Positions 26,378-34,948 of a stretch of 64,000 bases of DNA are shown piece by piece (positions within the stretch are counted from its first letter, which is position 1; each line of letters opens with the position of its first letter). The notes beneath the pieces were generated by a model. The model saw only the letters and a program-made list of their open reading frames with translations, did no database searches and was not told where the DNA came from. Source of the DNA: Devosia sp. Root685 (GTDB lineage Bacteria > Pseudomonadota > Alphaproteobacteria > Rhizobiales > Devosiaceae); contig NZ_LMHK01000002.1 in NCBI RefSeq assembly GCF_001427875.1, positions 559,681 to 623,680 of the forward strand, given 5' to 3'. Made by a program: the position numbers and the translations under genes.

Positions 26378-26505
26378 GGCCCCCTCACCCGCCGCTTCGC
26401 AGCGACCTCTCCCCCAAGGGCGAGGTGTCGCTCCGCGACAAGGAGCCACCTCTTCACCTCTCCCTCTGGGGGAGAGGTCGGCCCGCAGGGCCGGGTGAGG
26501 GGGCC
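26378..26505. repeat. Large inverted intergenic repeat between two LacI genes
   Basis: Perfect ends GGCCCCCTCACCCG and CGGGTGAGGGGGCC frame inner hairpins (CGCTTCGCAGCG; CCTCTCCCCC...GGGGGAGAGG; GTCGCTCCGCGAC). It separates two convergent LacI-family genes and probably serves as a transcription stop for both. Same general family as 19541-19641. Confidence 0.8.
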
Positions 26506-26519
26506 TTCTCTTCTTGCCC

Positions 26520-27593
26520 CTACCCCCGCGGCTTATCCACCGAAGCCCGCTCCACCAGCGGGCACTCCAGCTTCGTCAACGGATACCTGCTATCCACTTC
26601 CCCGTCAGCCAACTGCTCCGCGATCCATTGCCCCATCGCCCGATGAGGCAGCACCGACGTCGTCAATTGCGGATGCAGATGCCGCGCAATTTCCTCGTCG
26701 TCATACCCCACCACCGACATATCCCGCGGGATCTCATACCCCGCCTCCTTCAGCGCCTCGTAGCAGCCGATCGCCATACGATCGTTCTGGCAAAAGATCG
26801 CCGTCGGAACCTCCGGCAGATCGAGGATTTTTCGCGTCGCCTCATACCCAGCGCTGGCCGACCAGTCGCCCGAAAACACCAGCTCCGCATCGAACGGAAT
26901 ATCCGCCGTCGCCAGCGCCCGCCGATAGCCTTTTAAGCGATCCTGCGCCGCCTCCATCCAGATTTCGCCCGTAACCGTTGCGATCCGCCGATGTCCGCGC
27001 GTGATCAGATGATGCGTCGCCCGCTGCCCGCCGGCAATTTCGCTCGGCACCACCGCAGGATAGGACTGGCCCGTCGTATAGCAATTGAGCAAAAGCACCG
27101 GCACATCGAGATTTCTGAGCGCCAGCGGCAGCTCCACCTCGCGGGTAAAAATCGTCATATAGACCAGCGCCGAAACCCCCTGCTCGACAAAGGTCTCGAT
27201 CAGCTCCGCCTCGACCTCGGGATCGTTCCGGCTCTGCGCCACAAACACCAGATCCTGCGCTGCCTGGCTCAACCCTTCAATGGCCTGCACCGCCTCCGGG
27301 CTCGTCGCCAACTGATCGACCACAAACCCGATCCGCCCAACCCTTCGCCCCCGCTTCGCCTCCACCCTGACCTGCGGCAACCCATACCCCAGCCGCCGCG
27401 CCACCTCGAGCACCCGCAGCCGCGTCTCGCTCGACAACCTGATCCCCGGCGCATCATTTATGACAAACGACACCGTCGCCTGAGAGCAGCCGGCCTCCCG
27501 CGCGATGTCGGTCATCGTAACCCGGCGCGAATTTGACCCGGTTTCTCTCCCGGAGCGGCTCGGTTTCGTCAATGTGCGGCTTGGAGGAGGCAT
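26520..27593 (-). CDS. LacI-family transcriptional regulator
   Basis: 357 residues. An unusual basic, Ser-rich extension of about 26 residues precedes the helix-turn-helix (MTDIAREAGCSQATVSFVIND); the start at 27593 is therefore uncertain, and 27515 is an alternative, but neither has a strong ribosome site. The hinge is IRLSSETRLRVLEVARRLGY. The ligand domain shows HHLITRGHRRIATVTGE, FCQNDRMAIGCYEALKEAGY and MSVVGYDDEEIARHLHP. It lies 110 bp beyond the end of the second ABC operon with a palindrome GCTAATATTAGC upstream, suggesting autoregulation. It is similar in its C-terminal half to the convergent LacI protein at 25341-26366. Confidence 0.9.
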   Translation of the reverse strand: MPPPSRTLTKPSRSGRETGSNSRRVTMTDIAREAGCSQATVSFVINDAPGIRLSSETRLRVLEVARRLGYGLPQVRVEAKRGRRVGRIGFVVDQLATSPEAVQAIEGLSQAAQDLVFVAQSRNDPEVEAELIETFVEQGVSALVYMTIFTREVELPLALRNLDVPVLLLNCYTTGQSYPAVVPSEIAGGQRATHHLITRGHRRIATVTGEIWMEAAQDRLKGYRRALATADIPFDAELVFSGDWSASAGYEATRKILDLPEVPTAIFCQNDRMAIGCYEALKEAGYEIPRDMSVVGYDDEEIARHLHPQLTTSVLPHRAMGQWIAEQLADGEVDSRYPLTKLECPLVERASVDKPRG

Positions 27594-27634
27594 GACACTC
27601 GGAAGCTGGACGCTAAAAAGCTAATACACGATCA

Positions 27635-27646
27635 GCTAATATTAGC
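27635..27646. promoter_or_regulatory. Perfect 12-bp palindrome, candidate LacI operator
   Basis: GCTAATATTAGC, 41 bp upstream of the minus-strand LacI gene start. Two more GCTAA half-sites lie beside it (CGCTAAAAAGCTAATACACG). The direct position before a regulator suggests autorepression. Confidence 0.5.
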
Positions 27647-27703
27647 AAGTTACCGAACATCCGAGTTTCTGGGCGAGGGCGCGTGCCAGAGCCGCCTGTG
27701 CCG

Positions 27704-29110
27704 TCAGGGGCCGATATAGATGGGATTGCTCAGTGCTCGGCGGATAGGCTGGCCGGCGACATCGACATTCTTGAGCTGCCAGGGCAATTCGCGGCCTTCA
27801 ATCAGGCTCGCATATTCGCCCAGCAGCCGTTCGCGGCTGGCCACCGCAATGATCTCTGCCCGAACGAATTTTTGTGCCTGTTCAACGGCGATGGTCGCCG
27901 AATGGTCGTCACCAACTATATCCACCGCAGCGATCTCGCCCGTCGCATCAATGAGCACAAGCCGATCACCTGCAGCCCCGCGCACCACGACGTCCAGCCG
28001 CGTCAAACTCTCGACCGTACCGCCCATTACCGCGTCGCCGGCACGGATCTCAAGATGCGGTCCACCCGGATTTTCAGTGACATAGCCATAGCCGGACTTC
28101 ATCGCTGCCAGCACGGCATCCTCGCTGAGCTCGGGCAGCCAGAATACCGTCGCCGGTCGCGCCAGAACCAGCGGGCCCTCGGGCATGAGCCGATCCGGCT
28201 GATGAAAATCCGAGCCACCAATGGCAGAAAGCTTCAGGCCCGAAGCCAGCCGCTGCTGGTACCGATCAAGCGCAATCCAGTTCCACGCAAGCCAGGTCGA
28301 TTGCCACACTTCCTGGCAGTCAGCCTCGGGCATTTCGTAGTCCCAGGCAATGGGTGGCTTGTCATGATTGATCGACAGCAGCCCACCCTTCTCGTGCACC
28401 AGCTCCGCCAGCACATGCGCATCGGAAGGTTTGGTCATGCGGAAGTCGATCCACTCATCGACACCGTAGACATTGGCATGTCCTTCGGCCGTCGTGACCT
28501 CCATGCCACGCACAAAAACCAGGTCGGGCGACGAGTTGGGATGAAAATAGCGCCGCTGCGTAGTGGTGTTGTGGTCGGCAATGGCCAGAAAATCGAGCCC
28601 GGCCTGCTTGGCTGCCGCATGCAACAATTCCGGCGCGCCGCGCGCATCCGAGTGAAATGTGTGGCAATGGAGGTCGCCCCTATACCAACCAGCCCCTTTG
28701 CGCACCGGAAAGATCCGAGCCGGCTGCGGTTCAAGCTTTCGCGGCGATGCATCAAGGCTGATGGTCACCGTAATATCGGTGCCGGCTTCAGGAACCTTGT
28801 AGAGCCCCAGAATGACGTTCCACGTCCCCGGCTGGATTTCGCCATGGATATAGCCCGGTGTGGCGTCGTCGGTGGCAAGAAAAAAGCGATCGCGCGCCCC
28901 ACCGCTCCAGCCGCGAAAACCTTCCATTGTAGGATAGCCAGTATCGCGCGGGTCAAAGGCGCCGAGATCCACGATGCAATCTTCAGCCTTGGGATAGGCC
29001 AGCACCACCTCGATCCGCGTCGTGCCGTCAGGCACCTCGAACGGAACATAGAAATAGGGATTCCGCGCCTGATCGGCGCGGGTGACATGGGCGGTGATAG
29101 TCTTGGACAA
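27704..29110 (-). CDS. PHP-domain metallohydrolase, CehA/McbA type
   Basis: 468 residues starting at TTG (29110) with GGAGAATAGG upstream; no ATG fits. An N-terminal beta-sandwich (1-150) is followed by the PHP metal-binding domain: YRGDLHCHTFHSDARG, then FLAIADHNTTTQRRYF, an MEVTTAEGHANVYGV segment and later GGSDFHQ. His, Asp and Glu metal ligands of the family are all visible. CehA/McbA relatives hydrolyse phosphoesters or carbamates; here the substrate is unknown. It is the last gene of an ABC importer operon, three bases after the ATPase gene, which suggests it handles the imported compound. There is no signal peptide, so it is cytoplasmic. Confidence 0.88.
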   Translation of the reverse strand: MSKTITAHVTRADQARNPYFYVPFEVPDGTTRIEVVLAYPKAEDCIVDLGAFDPRDTGYPTMEGFRGWSGGARDRFFLATDDATPGYIHGEIQPGTWNVILGLYKVPEAGTDITVTISLDASPRKLEPQPARIFPVRKGAGWYRGDLHCHTFHSDARGAPELLHAAAKQAGLDFLAIADHNTTTQRRYFHPNSSPDLVFVRGMEVTTAEGHANVYGVDEWIDFRMTKPSDAHVLAELVHEKGGLLSINHDKPPIAWDYEMPEADCQEVWQSTWLAWNWIALDRYQQRLASGLKLSAIGGSDFHQPDRLMPEGPLVLARPATVFWLPELSEDAVLAAMKSGYGYVTENPGGPHLEIRAGDAVMGGTVESLTRLDVVVRGAAGDRLVLIDATGEIAAVDIVGDDHSATIAVEQAQKFVRAEIIAVASRERLLGEYASLIEGRELPWQLKNVDVAGQPIRRALSNPIYIGP

Positions 29111-29113
29111 GAC

Positions 29114-30217
29114 CTATTCTCCCAAGGCCGGGATACGCATGCCAGCGCTGTCAAAGAGATGCACATGCTCATGCGAGAAACTGAGGGTGACCACTTTCGA
29201 GAGATCAAGATGATCGTCGGTAAAGATGCGTGCCGTAACGCGGGCGCTGTCGCCACGGTCCACGGTCACCAGGCTTTCCGGCCCCATATTCTCATTGGCA
29301 AAGAGTGGCGCCGTGATGGTGTTGATGGCCCCCACTTCCGCAATGCCCAGATGCTCCGGCCGCACGCCCAGCGTTAGCTTGCCGCTCGTCGCCAGAGCCT
29401 TGCCGATGGCATCGGTCATGGCGAGACCATCAATGGTCAGGCCCTCGGCCTTCAGCGCCAACTTGCCGTCGATCTGGGCGCCCTCCACCTCGACCAGATT
29501 CATCGGCGGATTGCCGACGAAATTGGCTACAAACGTCGTCGATGGCCGGCGATAGATCTCGATGGGCGAGGCAAATTGCACGATATGCCCCTGATCCATC
29601 ACGGCGATACGCGTCGCCAGTGCCATGGCCTCGGCCTGATCGTGGGTCACGTAAACAGCCGTCATGCCCATGTCGCGCTGCAGGTGATTGAGGAAGCCCC
29701 GTGCCTCAAGCCGCAGTTTGGCGTCGAGATTGGAAAGCGGCTCATCAAAGAGATAGACTTTTGCCGGATAAACCAGCGCGCGGGCCAGCGAAGTGCGCTG
29801 CTGCTGGCCGCCGGAAATCTGGCTTGGCAGCCGATCCATCAGGTGCCCGATCTTGAGCACATCGGCGACCTCTTTGGCCCGCCCATGGCGCTGCGCCACG
29901 GGCTCGCCGCGCACCTTGAGCGGATAGGCAATGTTATCGGCGAGGTTCATATGCGGATAGAGCGCATAATCCTGGAACACCATGGCGATGTTGCGGTCCT
30001 TGGGGTGGAGGTGGGTCACCTCATCCCCGCCGATGAAGATCTGCCCGGCAGTCGGCGTTTCGAGCCCCGCCATCATGCGCAGCGACGTAGTTTTGCCGCA
30101 GCCCGAGGGGCCGAGGAGGCAGACGAACTCCCCGTCGCCGATATCGAAGCTGACGTCCGAGACTGCCCTAAACTCGCCAAAGCTCTTGGTGACGTTTTTG
30201 AATTCAACAGATGCCAT
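29114..30217 (-). CDS. ABC transporter ATPase, UgpC/MalK type
   Basis: 367 residues. Walker A GPSGCGKTT near residue 38, Q-loop VFQDYALYPHMN, signature ISGGQQQRTSLARAL, Walker [14 protein letters not shown], and the H-loop VYVTHDQAEAM. The C-terminal TOBE domain (LGVRPEHLGIAEVG to VHLFDSAG) marks it as the CUT1/UgpC subfamily. It lies six bases after the permease gene and three before the metallohydrolase gene. It powers the importer with permeases at 30224-31996 and the binding protein at 32243-33592. Confidence 0.94.
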   Translation of the reverse strand: MASVEFKNVTKSFGEFRAVSDVSFDIGDGEFVCLLGPSGCGKTTSLRMMAGLETPTAGQIFIGGDEVTHLHPKDRNIAMVFQDYALYPHMNLADNIAYPLKVRGEPVAQRHGRAKEVADVLKIGHLMDRLPSQISGGQQQRTSLARALVYPAKVYLFDEPLSNLDAKLRLEARGFLNHLQRDMGMTAVYVTHDQAEAMALATRIAVMDQGHIVQFASPIEIYRRPSTTFVANFVGNPPMNLVEVEGAQIDGKLALKAEGLTIDGLAMTDAIGKALATSGKLTLGVRPEHLGIAEVGAINTITAPLFANENMGPESLVTVDRGDSARVTARIFTDDHLDLSKVVTLSFSHEHVHLFDSAGMRIPALGE

Positions 30218-30223
30218 GGATGT

Positions 30224-31054
30224 TTAAGCCTTGATGCCGCCGAAGAACCGGAAGCCGAACTTCCAGCTGACGAAGAGATAGAGAGCGATGACCGGCAGCG
30301 AATAGATCAGCGAATAGGCTGCCAGGAGCGTGACGATGGGGGTGCCCGCTTCCGAATAGAACGAGTAGATGGCGACCGAAGCCGGCATGTTGCTATCGCT
30401 GCGAAGGAGGATGAAGGGGATCAGGAACGAGCCCCAGATATTCACAAAGCTCCATACGACGATGACCACGATGCCCGGCCGGATGACCGGCAGCGCCACA
30501 TCGAAAAAGGCCTGCACCGGCGAGGCCCCCGCCACCATGGCGCTTTCCTCGTAGGACTTTGGGATCGAGTCGATGAAATCGCGCAGGATGAACATGGCGG
30601 TCGGCAAGAGCCCACCGGCGAAGGTCAGAATCACGGCCAGATGTGTGTCCATCAGCCCGGCCGCCGAGACGATCAGAAAGATCGGCACCATGGCCGCCGA
30701 ACCCGACACGACCGAGGAAAACAGCAGCAGAATATAGGTGACGGCGCCCTTGCCGGGGATAGACGAGCGGGAAAGCGCATAAGCAGCCAGCGTCGCCGCC
30801 GCGCCCACCAGAATGACACCGCCGACAGCCTGGATAAAGCTGTTCCAGAGCGCCTGCACGGCATAGGAATTGCCGAAGACCGTCACAAAATTATTCAGCG
30901 TCCATGGATCCGGTAGCGCGAGGCCCAGTTCAGCCCGCGCGTTGAACGGCGCGAACAGGAACCACAGCAGCGGCAGGGCGAAGATGGCGCCGATCAGCGC
31001 GGCGAGCGCGGAAAAGGCGATGCGGCCGACAAAGGCGGGAATGGTCAGCTTCAT
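30224..31054 (-). CDS. ABC transporter permease, MalG type
   Basis: 276 residues, about six membrane segments, starting with a span at 12-36 (FSALAALIGAIFALPLLWFLFAP in outline). The EAA loop is SYEESAMVAGASPVQAFFDVALP. It ends with WKFGFRFFGGIKA, the usual MalG-type short tail. It lies three bases after the MalF-type permease gene. Second membrane subunit of the importer. Confidence 0.92.
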   Translation of the reverse strand: MKLTIPAFVGRIAFSALAALIGAIFALPLLWFLFAPFNARAELGLALPDPWTLNNFVTVFGNSYAVQALWNSFIQAVGGVILVGAAATLAAYALSRSSIPGKGAVTYILLLFSSVVSGSAAMVPIFLIVSAAGLMDTHLAVILTFAGGLLPTAMFILRDFIDSIPKSYEESAMVAGASPVQAFFDVALPVIRPGIVVIVVWSFVNIWGSFLIPFILLRSDSNMPASVAIYSFYSEAGTPIVTLLAAYSLIYSLPVIALYLFVSWKFGFRFFGGIKA

Positions 31055-31057
31055 GTC

Positions 31058-31996
31058 TCAGCGCACCTTCTTCTTGCGGCCGATGCTGAGATAGATCAGC
31101 GCGAAAGCGAGATTGATCAGCATCATGATCACGCCCACTGCCGCGCCCTTGCCGAACTGGAAGTCCTGAAAGGCGACGCGATAATTGTAGATGGACACCA
31201 GTTCCGTCCGGTAGCTCGGCCCGCCATTCGTCAGCAGGAACGGCGTGAAGGTATTAAAAGTCCACATGGTGATGAGGATGAGATCGGTGACGATATGCCC
31301 GCGAATAAGCGGCAGGCCGATATCCCGGAACTTTTGCCACGATGATGCGCCGGCCACGTCCGCCGCCTGAAAATAGCTCGGCGGAATTGACGAAAAGGCC
31401 GAGTTGAACAGCATCATCGAGAAGGCCGCGCCGCGCCAGGTATTGAACACGACGATGACCCAGAAGGGTTGATCCAACAGGAAATCGCCGGGCGGCAGGC
31501 CGAACCCTTCGAGCAGCATGTTGAGAGTACCAGAATCGCGATCGAGGAAGGCAAACCAGGCAAAGCCAATAACCACTTCGGGCAATATCCAGGCGGCGAT
31601 GACGAAGGTTTCGGTGATGCGTTTGACCCAGGGCGGCACGGTCTGGATCAGCCAGGCGAGCAGCAGACCCAGCAGCGCCTGACCGAGCAGCGCCGAAGCC
31701 AGCACGAATTGCGTCGTCAGGATCAGCGAAAAGCCGAACTGGCCACGCTGGAAGAACGTCGCCGGATCAAACAGCGAGAGATAGTTGGCCAACCCGACAA
31801 ATTCGGGATTGAGCGCCGTGCGCCCGAGCAGCGTCCGATTGGTGAAAGAGACAAAAATCACCCAGAAGAAGGGTACGATGACGAAGACCGAGACCAACAG
31901 GCCGGCAGGCGTCAGGAACGCGGCGCCGGCGCGGTTGGAGAGCAGCGCAAAATTGCGCACTTTCTTCGGCTTGGCCTCGATGGGTTCGGTGGTCAT
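31058..31996 (-). CDS. ABC transporter permease, MalF type
   Basis: 312 residues from the ATG at 31996; the frame extends to 32053 and the ribosome site is weak for either start. A basic cytoplasmic N-terminus (EAKPKKVRNFALLSNRAGA) precedes six spans, the first being FLTPAGLLVSVFVIVPFFWVIF in outline. The EAA-type loop is SYFQAADVAGASSWQKFRDIGLP. First membrane subunit of the second CUT1 importer. A GTCAT-type hairpin repeat in the 246-bp gap from the binding-protein gene may reduce its expression relative to that gene. Confidence 0.92.
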   Translation of the reverse strand: MTTEPIEAKPKKVRNFALLSNRAGAAFLTPAGLLVSVFVIVPFFWVIFVSFTNRTLLGRTALNPEFVGLANYLSLFDPATFFQRGQFGFSLILTTQFVLASALLGQALLGLLLAWLIQTVPPWVKRITETFVIAAWILPEVVIGFAWFAFLDRDSGTLNMLLEGFGLPPGDFLLDQPFWVIVVFNTWRGAAFSMMLFNSAFSSIPPSYFQAADVAGASSWQKFRDIGLPLIRGHIVTDLILITMWTFNTFTPFLLTNGGPSYRTELVSIYNYRVAFQDFQFGKGAAVGVIMMLINLAFALIYLSIGRKKKVR

Positions 31997-32080
31997 GGGA
32001 TGATCACTCTTGGTTTTCTCTCCGCTGGGCGGCGAGGAGGCGCTTCTAGGCAATGGAAAACACTATCCATCACCCCGATT

Positions 32081-32148
32081 GTCACCCCGGCGAAGGCCGG
32101 GGCCCATCTCGAGATCTCAGGATGGGTCCCGGCCTTCGCCGGGATGAC
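32081..32148. repeat. Palindromic intergenic repeat, GTCAYCCC type (copy 2)
   Basis: Starts GTCACCCCGGCGAAGGCCGG and ends CCGGCCTTCGCCGGGATGAC, two hairpins in inverted order around CCCATCTCGAGATCTCAGGATGGG. It is related to the element at 561-623 and to the decayed copy near 3664. It lies inside an operon between the binding-protein and permease genes. Confidence 0.8.
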
Positions 32149-32242
32149 ATCTTGTGATTGCTTAGGCCCGGCGACCAATTTTGCGAGCTTCAGTCTCCCG
32201 CAAACCCGGCACCCCGAAGGGCACCGGGCCGAGGTGGGAGGA

Positions 32243-33592
32243 CTAGAGCAGGCTGACAGTGTTATCTTCGCCGACTATGGCTGTTACCGCGGCCTTATAC
32301 TGAGCCATGGCCTCTTCCGGCGAGAGTTCGCCCGAAACCACCGCTTCGGTCATGCGCTGGATTTCTGAGGACACGGCATTGTAGTTCGGATCGTTCGGAC
32401 GCGCCGTGGTCAGCGGCAGCAGCGTCTGGCTGGCTTCCGTCAGGAACGGGCTGTTCGGGATTTCAATGTCCGTGCGGGCCGTGATGCGCGGCTGGATCGC
32501 CTGGAAGGCGTTCTGCATGTCCGGCTCGTTCATGAACGAGAGGAAAGCCCAGGCTTCCTTGGGCGCGTCGGTCGCGGGGTTGATCACAAAACCCGTGCCG
32601 CCCGAAATGGTCACGAAATCCTGGCCATTGATACCGGCACCCGGCTCCTTGGCCGGAACCTTGGCCCAACCCATAACCTCGTCGCGGTTCGGCACGGCGA
32701 ATTCCGAACCTTCCGGGGTGACCGAACGGTAGAAATAGTCGCCTTCGAACAGCAGCGCCGTCACGCCATCGCGGAAATTGGCAAAGGAGCGGTTGCGGCC
32801 ATCGGCCAGAAGCTGGGCGCGCTGGTCGCCAAGCTGCTCATCGACATAGATGGTCTTGTAGAGATTGAGCGTGTCGAGAATGCCCTGGCTCGAAACGACG
32901 AATTTGCCATTCTCGTCCGTCACCTTTTCGCCCGTACCGAGCAGCGCCAGCCAATAGCCCTGCATGGTCGTGGCTTCGCCCATGGCGACGCCCGCGTTGA
33001 GCTGGATGGGGAAGCTGTCGGGCTTGATCTTCTTGATGGCGCGGGCGGCGTCGAGCACCTCTTCCCACGATGTCGGCTGCCAGGTGTCACCGTCGATACC
33101 GGCTTCGGTGAGAATGTCCTTGCGCGTATGGATCATGCGCACGTCGGTCCCCAGCGGGATACCGTAGAACTTGCCCTGATATTCCATCAAGGCACGCGAA
33201 CCGTCGGACAGCGCCGCCCAGCCGGACCAATCGTTGACTTCCGGGCCAGCCACCTCATCGAGAGACTTGAGTAGACCGCCTTCCACAAAGGATGGGATGA
33301 GGAAGCCATCAAAGGCGGAAACGTCGGGGCCGGCGCCGGTCGAAAAATCGAGCGCCAGTTGCTGGGTGAGCTGCGCGTCTTCGCCGCCAAATTGGTTGAG
33401 CGTCACATTGACGTCCGGGTGGGCCGCTTCGAACGCCGGAATGACGCTTTCTTCGATCCACTGGGCCGTGCCGCTGTTCACGCCGCCGATCACACAGCGA
33501 CACGTGACATTGAGATCCACGGCAAAGGCAGGAATGGCGACCGAGGTGGCGCCGATAAGGCCGAGCGCAAGCGCGCGCATACGATTGTTCAT
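32243..33592 (-). CDS. Extracellular solute-binding protein (ABC importer)
   Basis: 449 residues, start ATG at 33592 with GGGAGGA upstream. Signal peptide MNNRMRALALGLIGATSVAI, cleavage near AFA-VD. The mature protein starts LNVTCRCVIGGVNSGTAQWI and shows the binding-protein family-1 pattern: FEAAHPDVNVTLNQFGGEDAQ, YGIPLGTDVRMIHTRKDILTEAG and FVINPATDAPKEAWAFLSF. A CRC motif near the mature N-terminus is unusual and may form a disulfide. First gene of the second importer operon. Expression is probably controlled by the divergent LacI regulator through two operators at 33678 and 33854. Substrate unknown, likely a saccharide or glycoconjugate. Confidence 0.93.
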   Translation of the reverse strand: MNNRMRALALGLIGATSVAIPAFAVDLNVTCRCVIGGVNSGTAQWIEESVIPAFEAAHPDVNVTLNQFGGEDAQLTQQLALDFSTGAGPDVSAFDGFLIPSFVEGGLLKSLDEVAGPEVNDWSGWAALSDGSRALMEYQGKFYGIPLGTDVRMIHTRKDILTEAGIDGDTWQPTSWEEVLDAARAIKKIKPDSFPIQLNAGVAMGEATTMQGYWLALLGTGEKVTDENGKFVVSSQGILDTLNLYKTIYVDEQLGDQRAQLLADGRNRSFANFRDGVTALLFEGDYFYRSVTPEGSEFAVPNRDEVMGWAKVPAKEPGAGINGQDFVTISGGTGFVINPATDAPKEAWAFLSFMNEPDMQNAFQAIQPRITARTDIEIPNSPFLTEASQTLLPLTTARPNDPNYNAVSSEIQRMTEAVVSGELSPEEAMAQYKAAVTAIVGEDNTVSLL

Positions 33593-33677
33593 CGTAGAAA
33601 TCCTCCCGAAATGGTGGCTCCGAATTCTCCGGTAGCCGATATTGGCCAGGCCGCTCCCCGCGTCCGGCCGTTAAAGG

Positions 33678-33693
33678 ATGAACACGTTTTCAT
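33678..33693. promoter_or_regulatory. LacI-type operator O1
   Basis: ATGAACACGTTTTCAT, a 16-bp palindrome with a central CG and seven of eight base pairs matching, as expected for LacI/GalR-family operators. It lies 86 bp upstream of the binding-protein gene start. Confidence 0.75.
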
Positions 33694-33853
33694 TTCTCGT
33701 CAATGCGGAGAATTCGCAGAACTGAAAACGGACGCGACAGGCGCATCTGCTGCATGGCAGGTTTCCAAGACATTGCGGTGACAATCCGCGCATCGATTGC
33801 GAGTCACCCGCTTCACAGCTAACTTGACGAGAGGCTCCCTTACAGCCATTGAA

Positions 33854-33869
33854 TTGAACACGTTTTCAT
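33854..33869. promoter_or_regulatory. LacI-type operator O2
   Basis: TTGAACACGTTTTCAT, identical to O1 except for the first base and in the same orientation. It ends 27 bp before the GTG start of the LacI gene, so binding there should repress the regulator itself. The 176-bp spacing to O1 would permit DNA looping. Confidence 0.75.
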
Positions 33870-33896
33870 CCCGAATGGGTGAACGGGAGGTTTTTT

Positions 33897-34937
33897 GTGA
33901 CCGACAGCGACCAGCTTCCGCGTGGGCGGGCGACTGCCGAAATGGTTGCCGCGCGGGCCCAGGTTTCGCGCGTCGCCGTGTCACGCGCCTTCAATCCACA
34001 CACCTCGCTCAAGCCCGAAAAGCGTGAGCTGATCCTGAAAATCGCGCAGGAGTTGAACTATACGCCCGACCGCGCCGCGCGGGCCTTGGTCAGTGGCCGG
34101 TCGCATCTGGTCGGGGTCATCGTGCCCGATGTGTGCAGCCATTGGGAAAGCCAGGAAATCGACGCATTGACCACGGCCCTCCAGGCCGAGGGCTTTGCCA
34201 CCCTGCTGTTCAAGACGCGCACCGACTATTCCATGGACGAGCAATTGCTCGCCTATATGCGCGGCTTCAATCCTGACTCGGTCATCGCCTTCGTCGAAAA
34301 CGTCAAGCCGCATACCCTGGCGCGTTTCCTTGATCGCGCCGTACCCATCTATGTGCACTACCCCCTGCCCGGCGCCAGCGTGGAGCCCGAAGGCGAACCG
34401 CTGCATGATCGGCTGAATGTGCTGCAACGCGATGGTATCGATCAGGCCATCGCCCTGCTTCAAGGCTTTGGCGCCAGGCGCATCGCTTACCTCTCCGGCG
34501 CAGAAAAATCCCGCGCCAACGGTTCGCGCGAACGCACTCTGCGTCAAGTCATGGCCGATCGCGGCCTTGCCCCCCCTGTCGTGGCGCGGGGCGACTTCGG
34601 CTATGATGCAGCCTATCAGGCGACCATAGACCTCTTCCGCGTCGGCGATGGCGCCGATGCCATTTTCGCCGCCAATGACGTCGGCGCTTTCGGCGTCATC
34701 GATGCACTGCGCCATGAGTTGAAACTGCGCGTCCCCGAGGACGTAAAAGTCGTCGGCTTCGACGACATCGCCCAGTCGCACTGGAAAAGCTACAATCTCA
34801 CCACCGTGAAATTCGATCTCGATGAGCGCGTGCGCGCCCTTGTCCGCCTCATCCTCCGCCGCCTCAACAACCCCGATGCTCCGGGTTTTCAGGAAACCCT
34901 CAACACCAGGCTCGTCGTGCGCGGCACGGTCGGCTGA
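33897..34937 (+). CDS. LacI-family transcriptional regulator
   Basis: 346 residues from the GTG at 33897, six bases after GGGAGG; an earlier GTG at 33879 would place the ribosome site inside the gene. Helix-turn-helix ATAEMVAARAQVSRVAVSRAFN and hinge LKPEKRELILKIAQELNY. Ligand domain with LVGVIVPDVCSHWESQEID, a LQGFGARRIAYLSGAE stretch, FAANDVGAFGVIDALRHELK and VKVVGFDDIAQSHW. Two near-identical operators in the preceding region suggest it controls both itself and the divergent importer operon. It is followed 11 bases later by a GH38-like gene that should be co-transcribed. Confidence 0.93.
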   Translation: MTDSDQLPRGRATAEMVAARAQVSRVAVSRAFNPHTSLKPEKRELILKIAQELNYTPDRAARALVSGRSHLVGVIVPDVCSHWESQEIDALTTALQAEGFATLLFKTRTDYSMDEQLLAYMRGFNPDSVIAFVENVKPHTLARFLDRAVPIYVHYPLPGASVEPEGEPLHDRLNVLQRDGIDQAIALLQGFGARRIAYLSGAEKSRANGSRERTLRQVMADRGLAPPVVARGDFGYDAAYQATIDLFRVGDGADAIFAANDVGAFGVIDALRHELKLRVPEDVKVVGFDDIAQSHWKSYNLTTVKFDLDERVRALVRLILRRLNNPDAPGFQETLNTRLVVRGTVG

Positions 34938-34948
34938 AACCCTTTGCC

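Larger units (their letters stand above)
33593..33896. other. Divergent regulatory region with two LacI operators
   Basis: 304 bp between the binding-protein gene (minus) and the LacI gene (plus). It contains two 16-bp operator-like sites 176 bp apart, listed separately. The region between them has no gene. Promoters for both directions must lie here, but no clear -35/-10 pair was seen. Confidence 0.7.
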
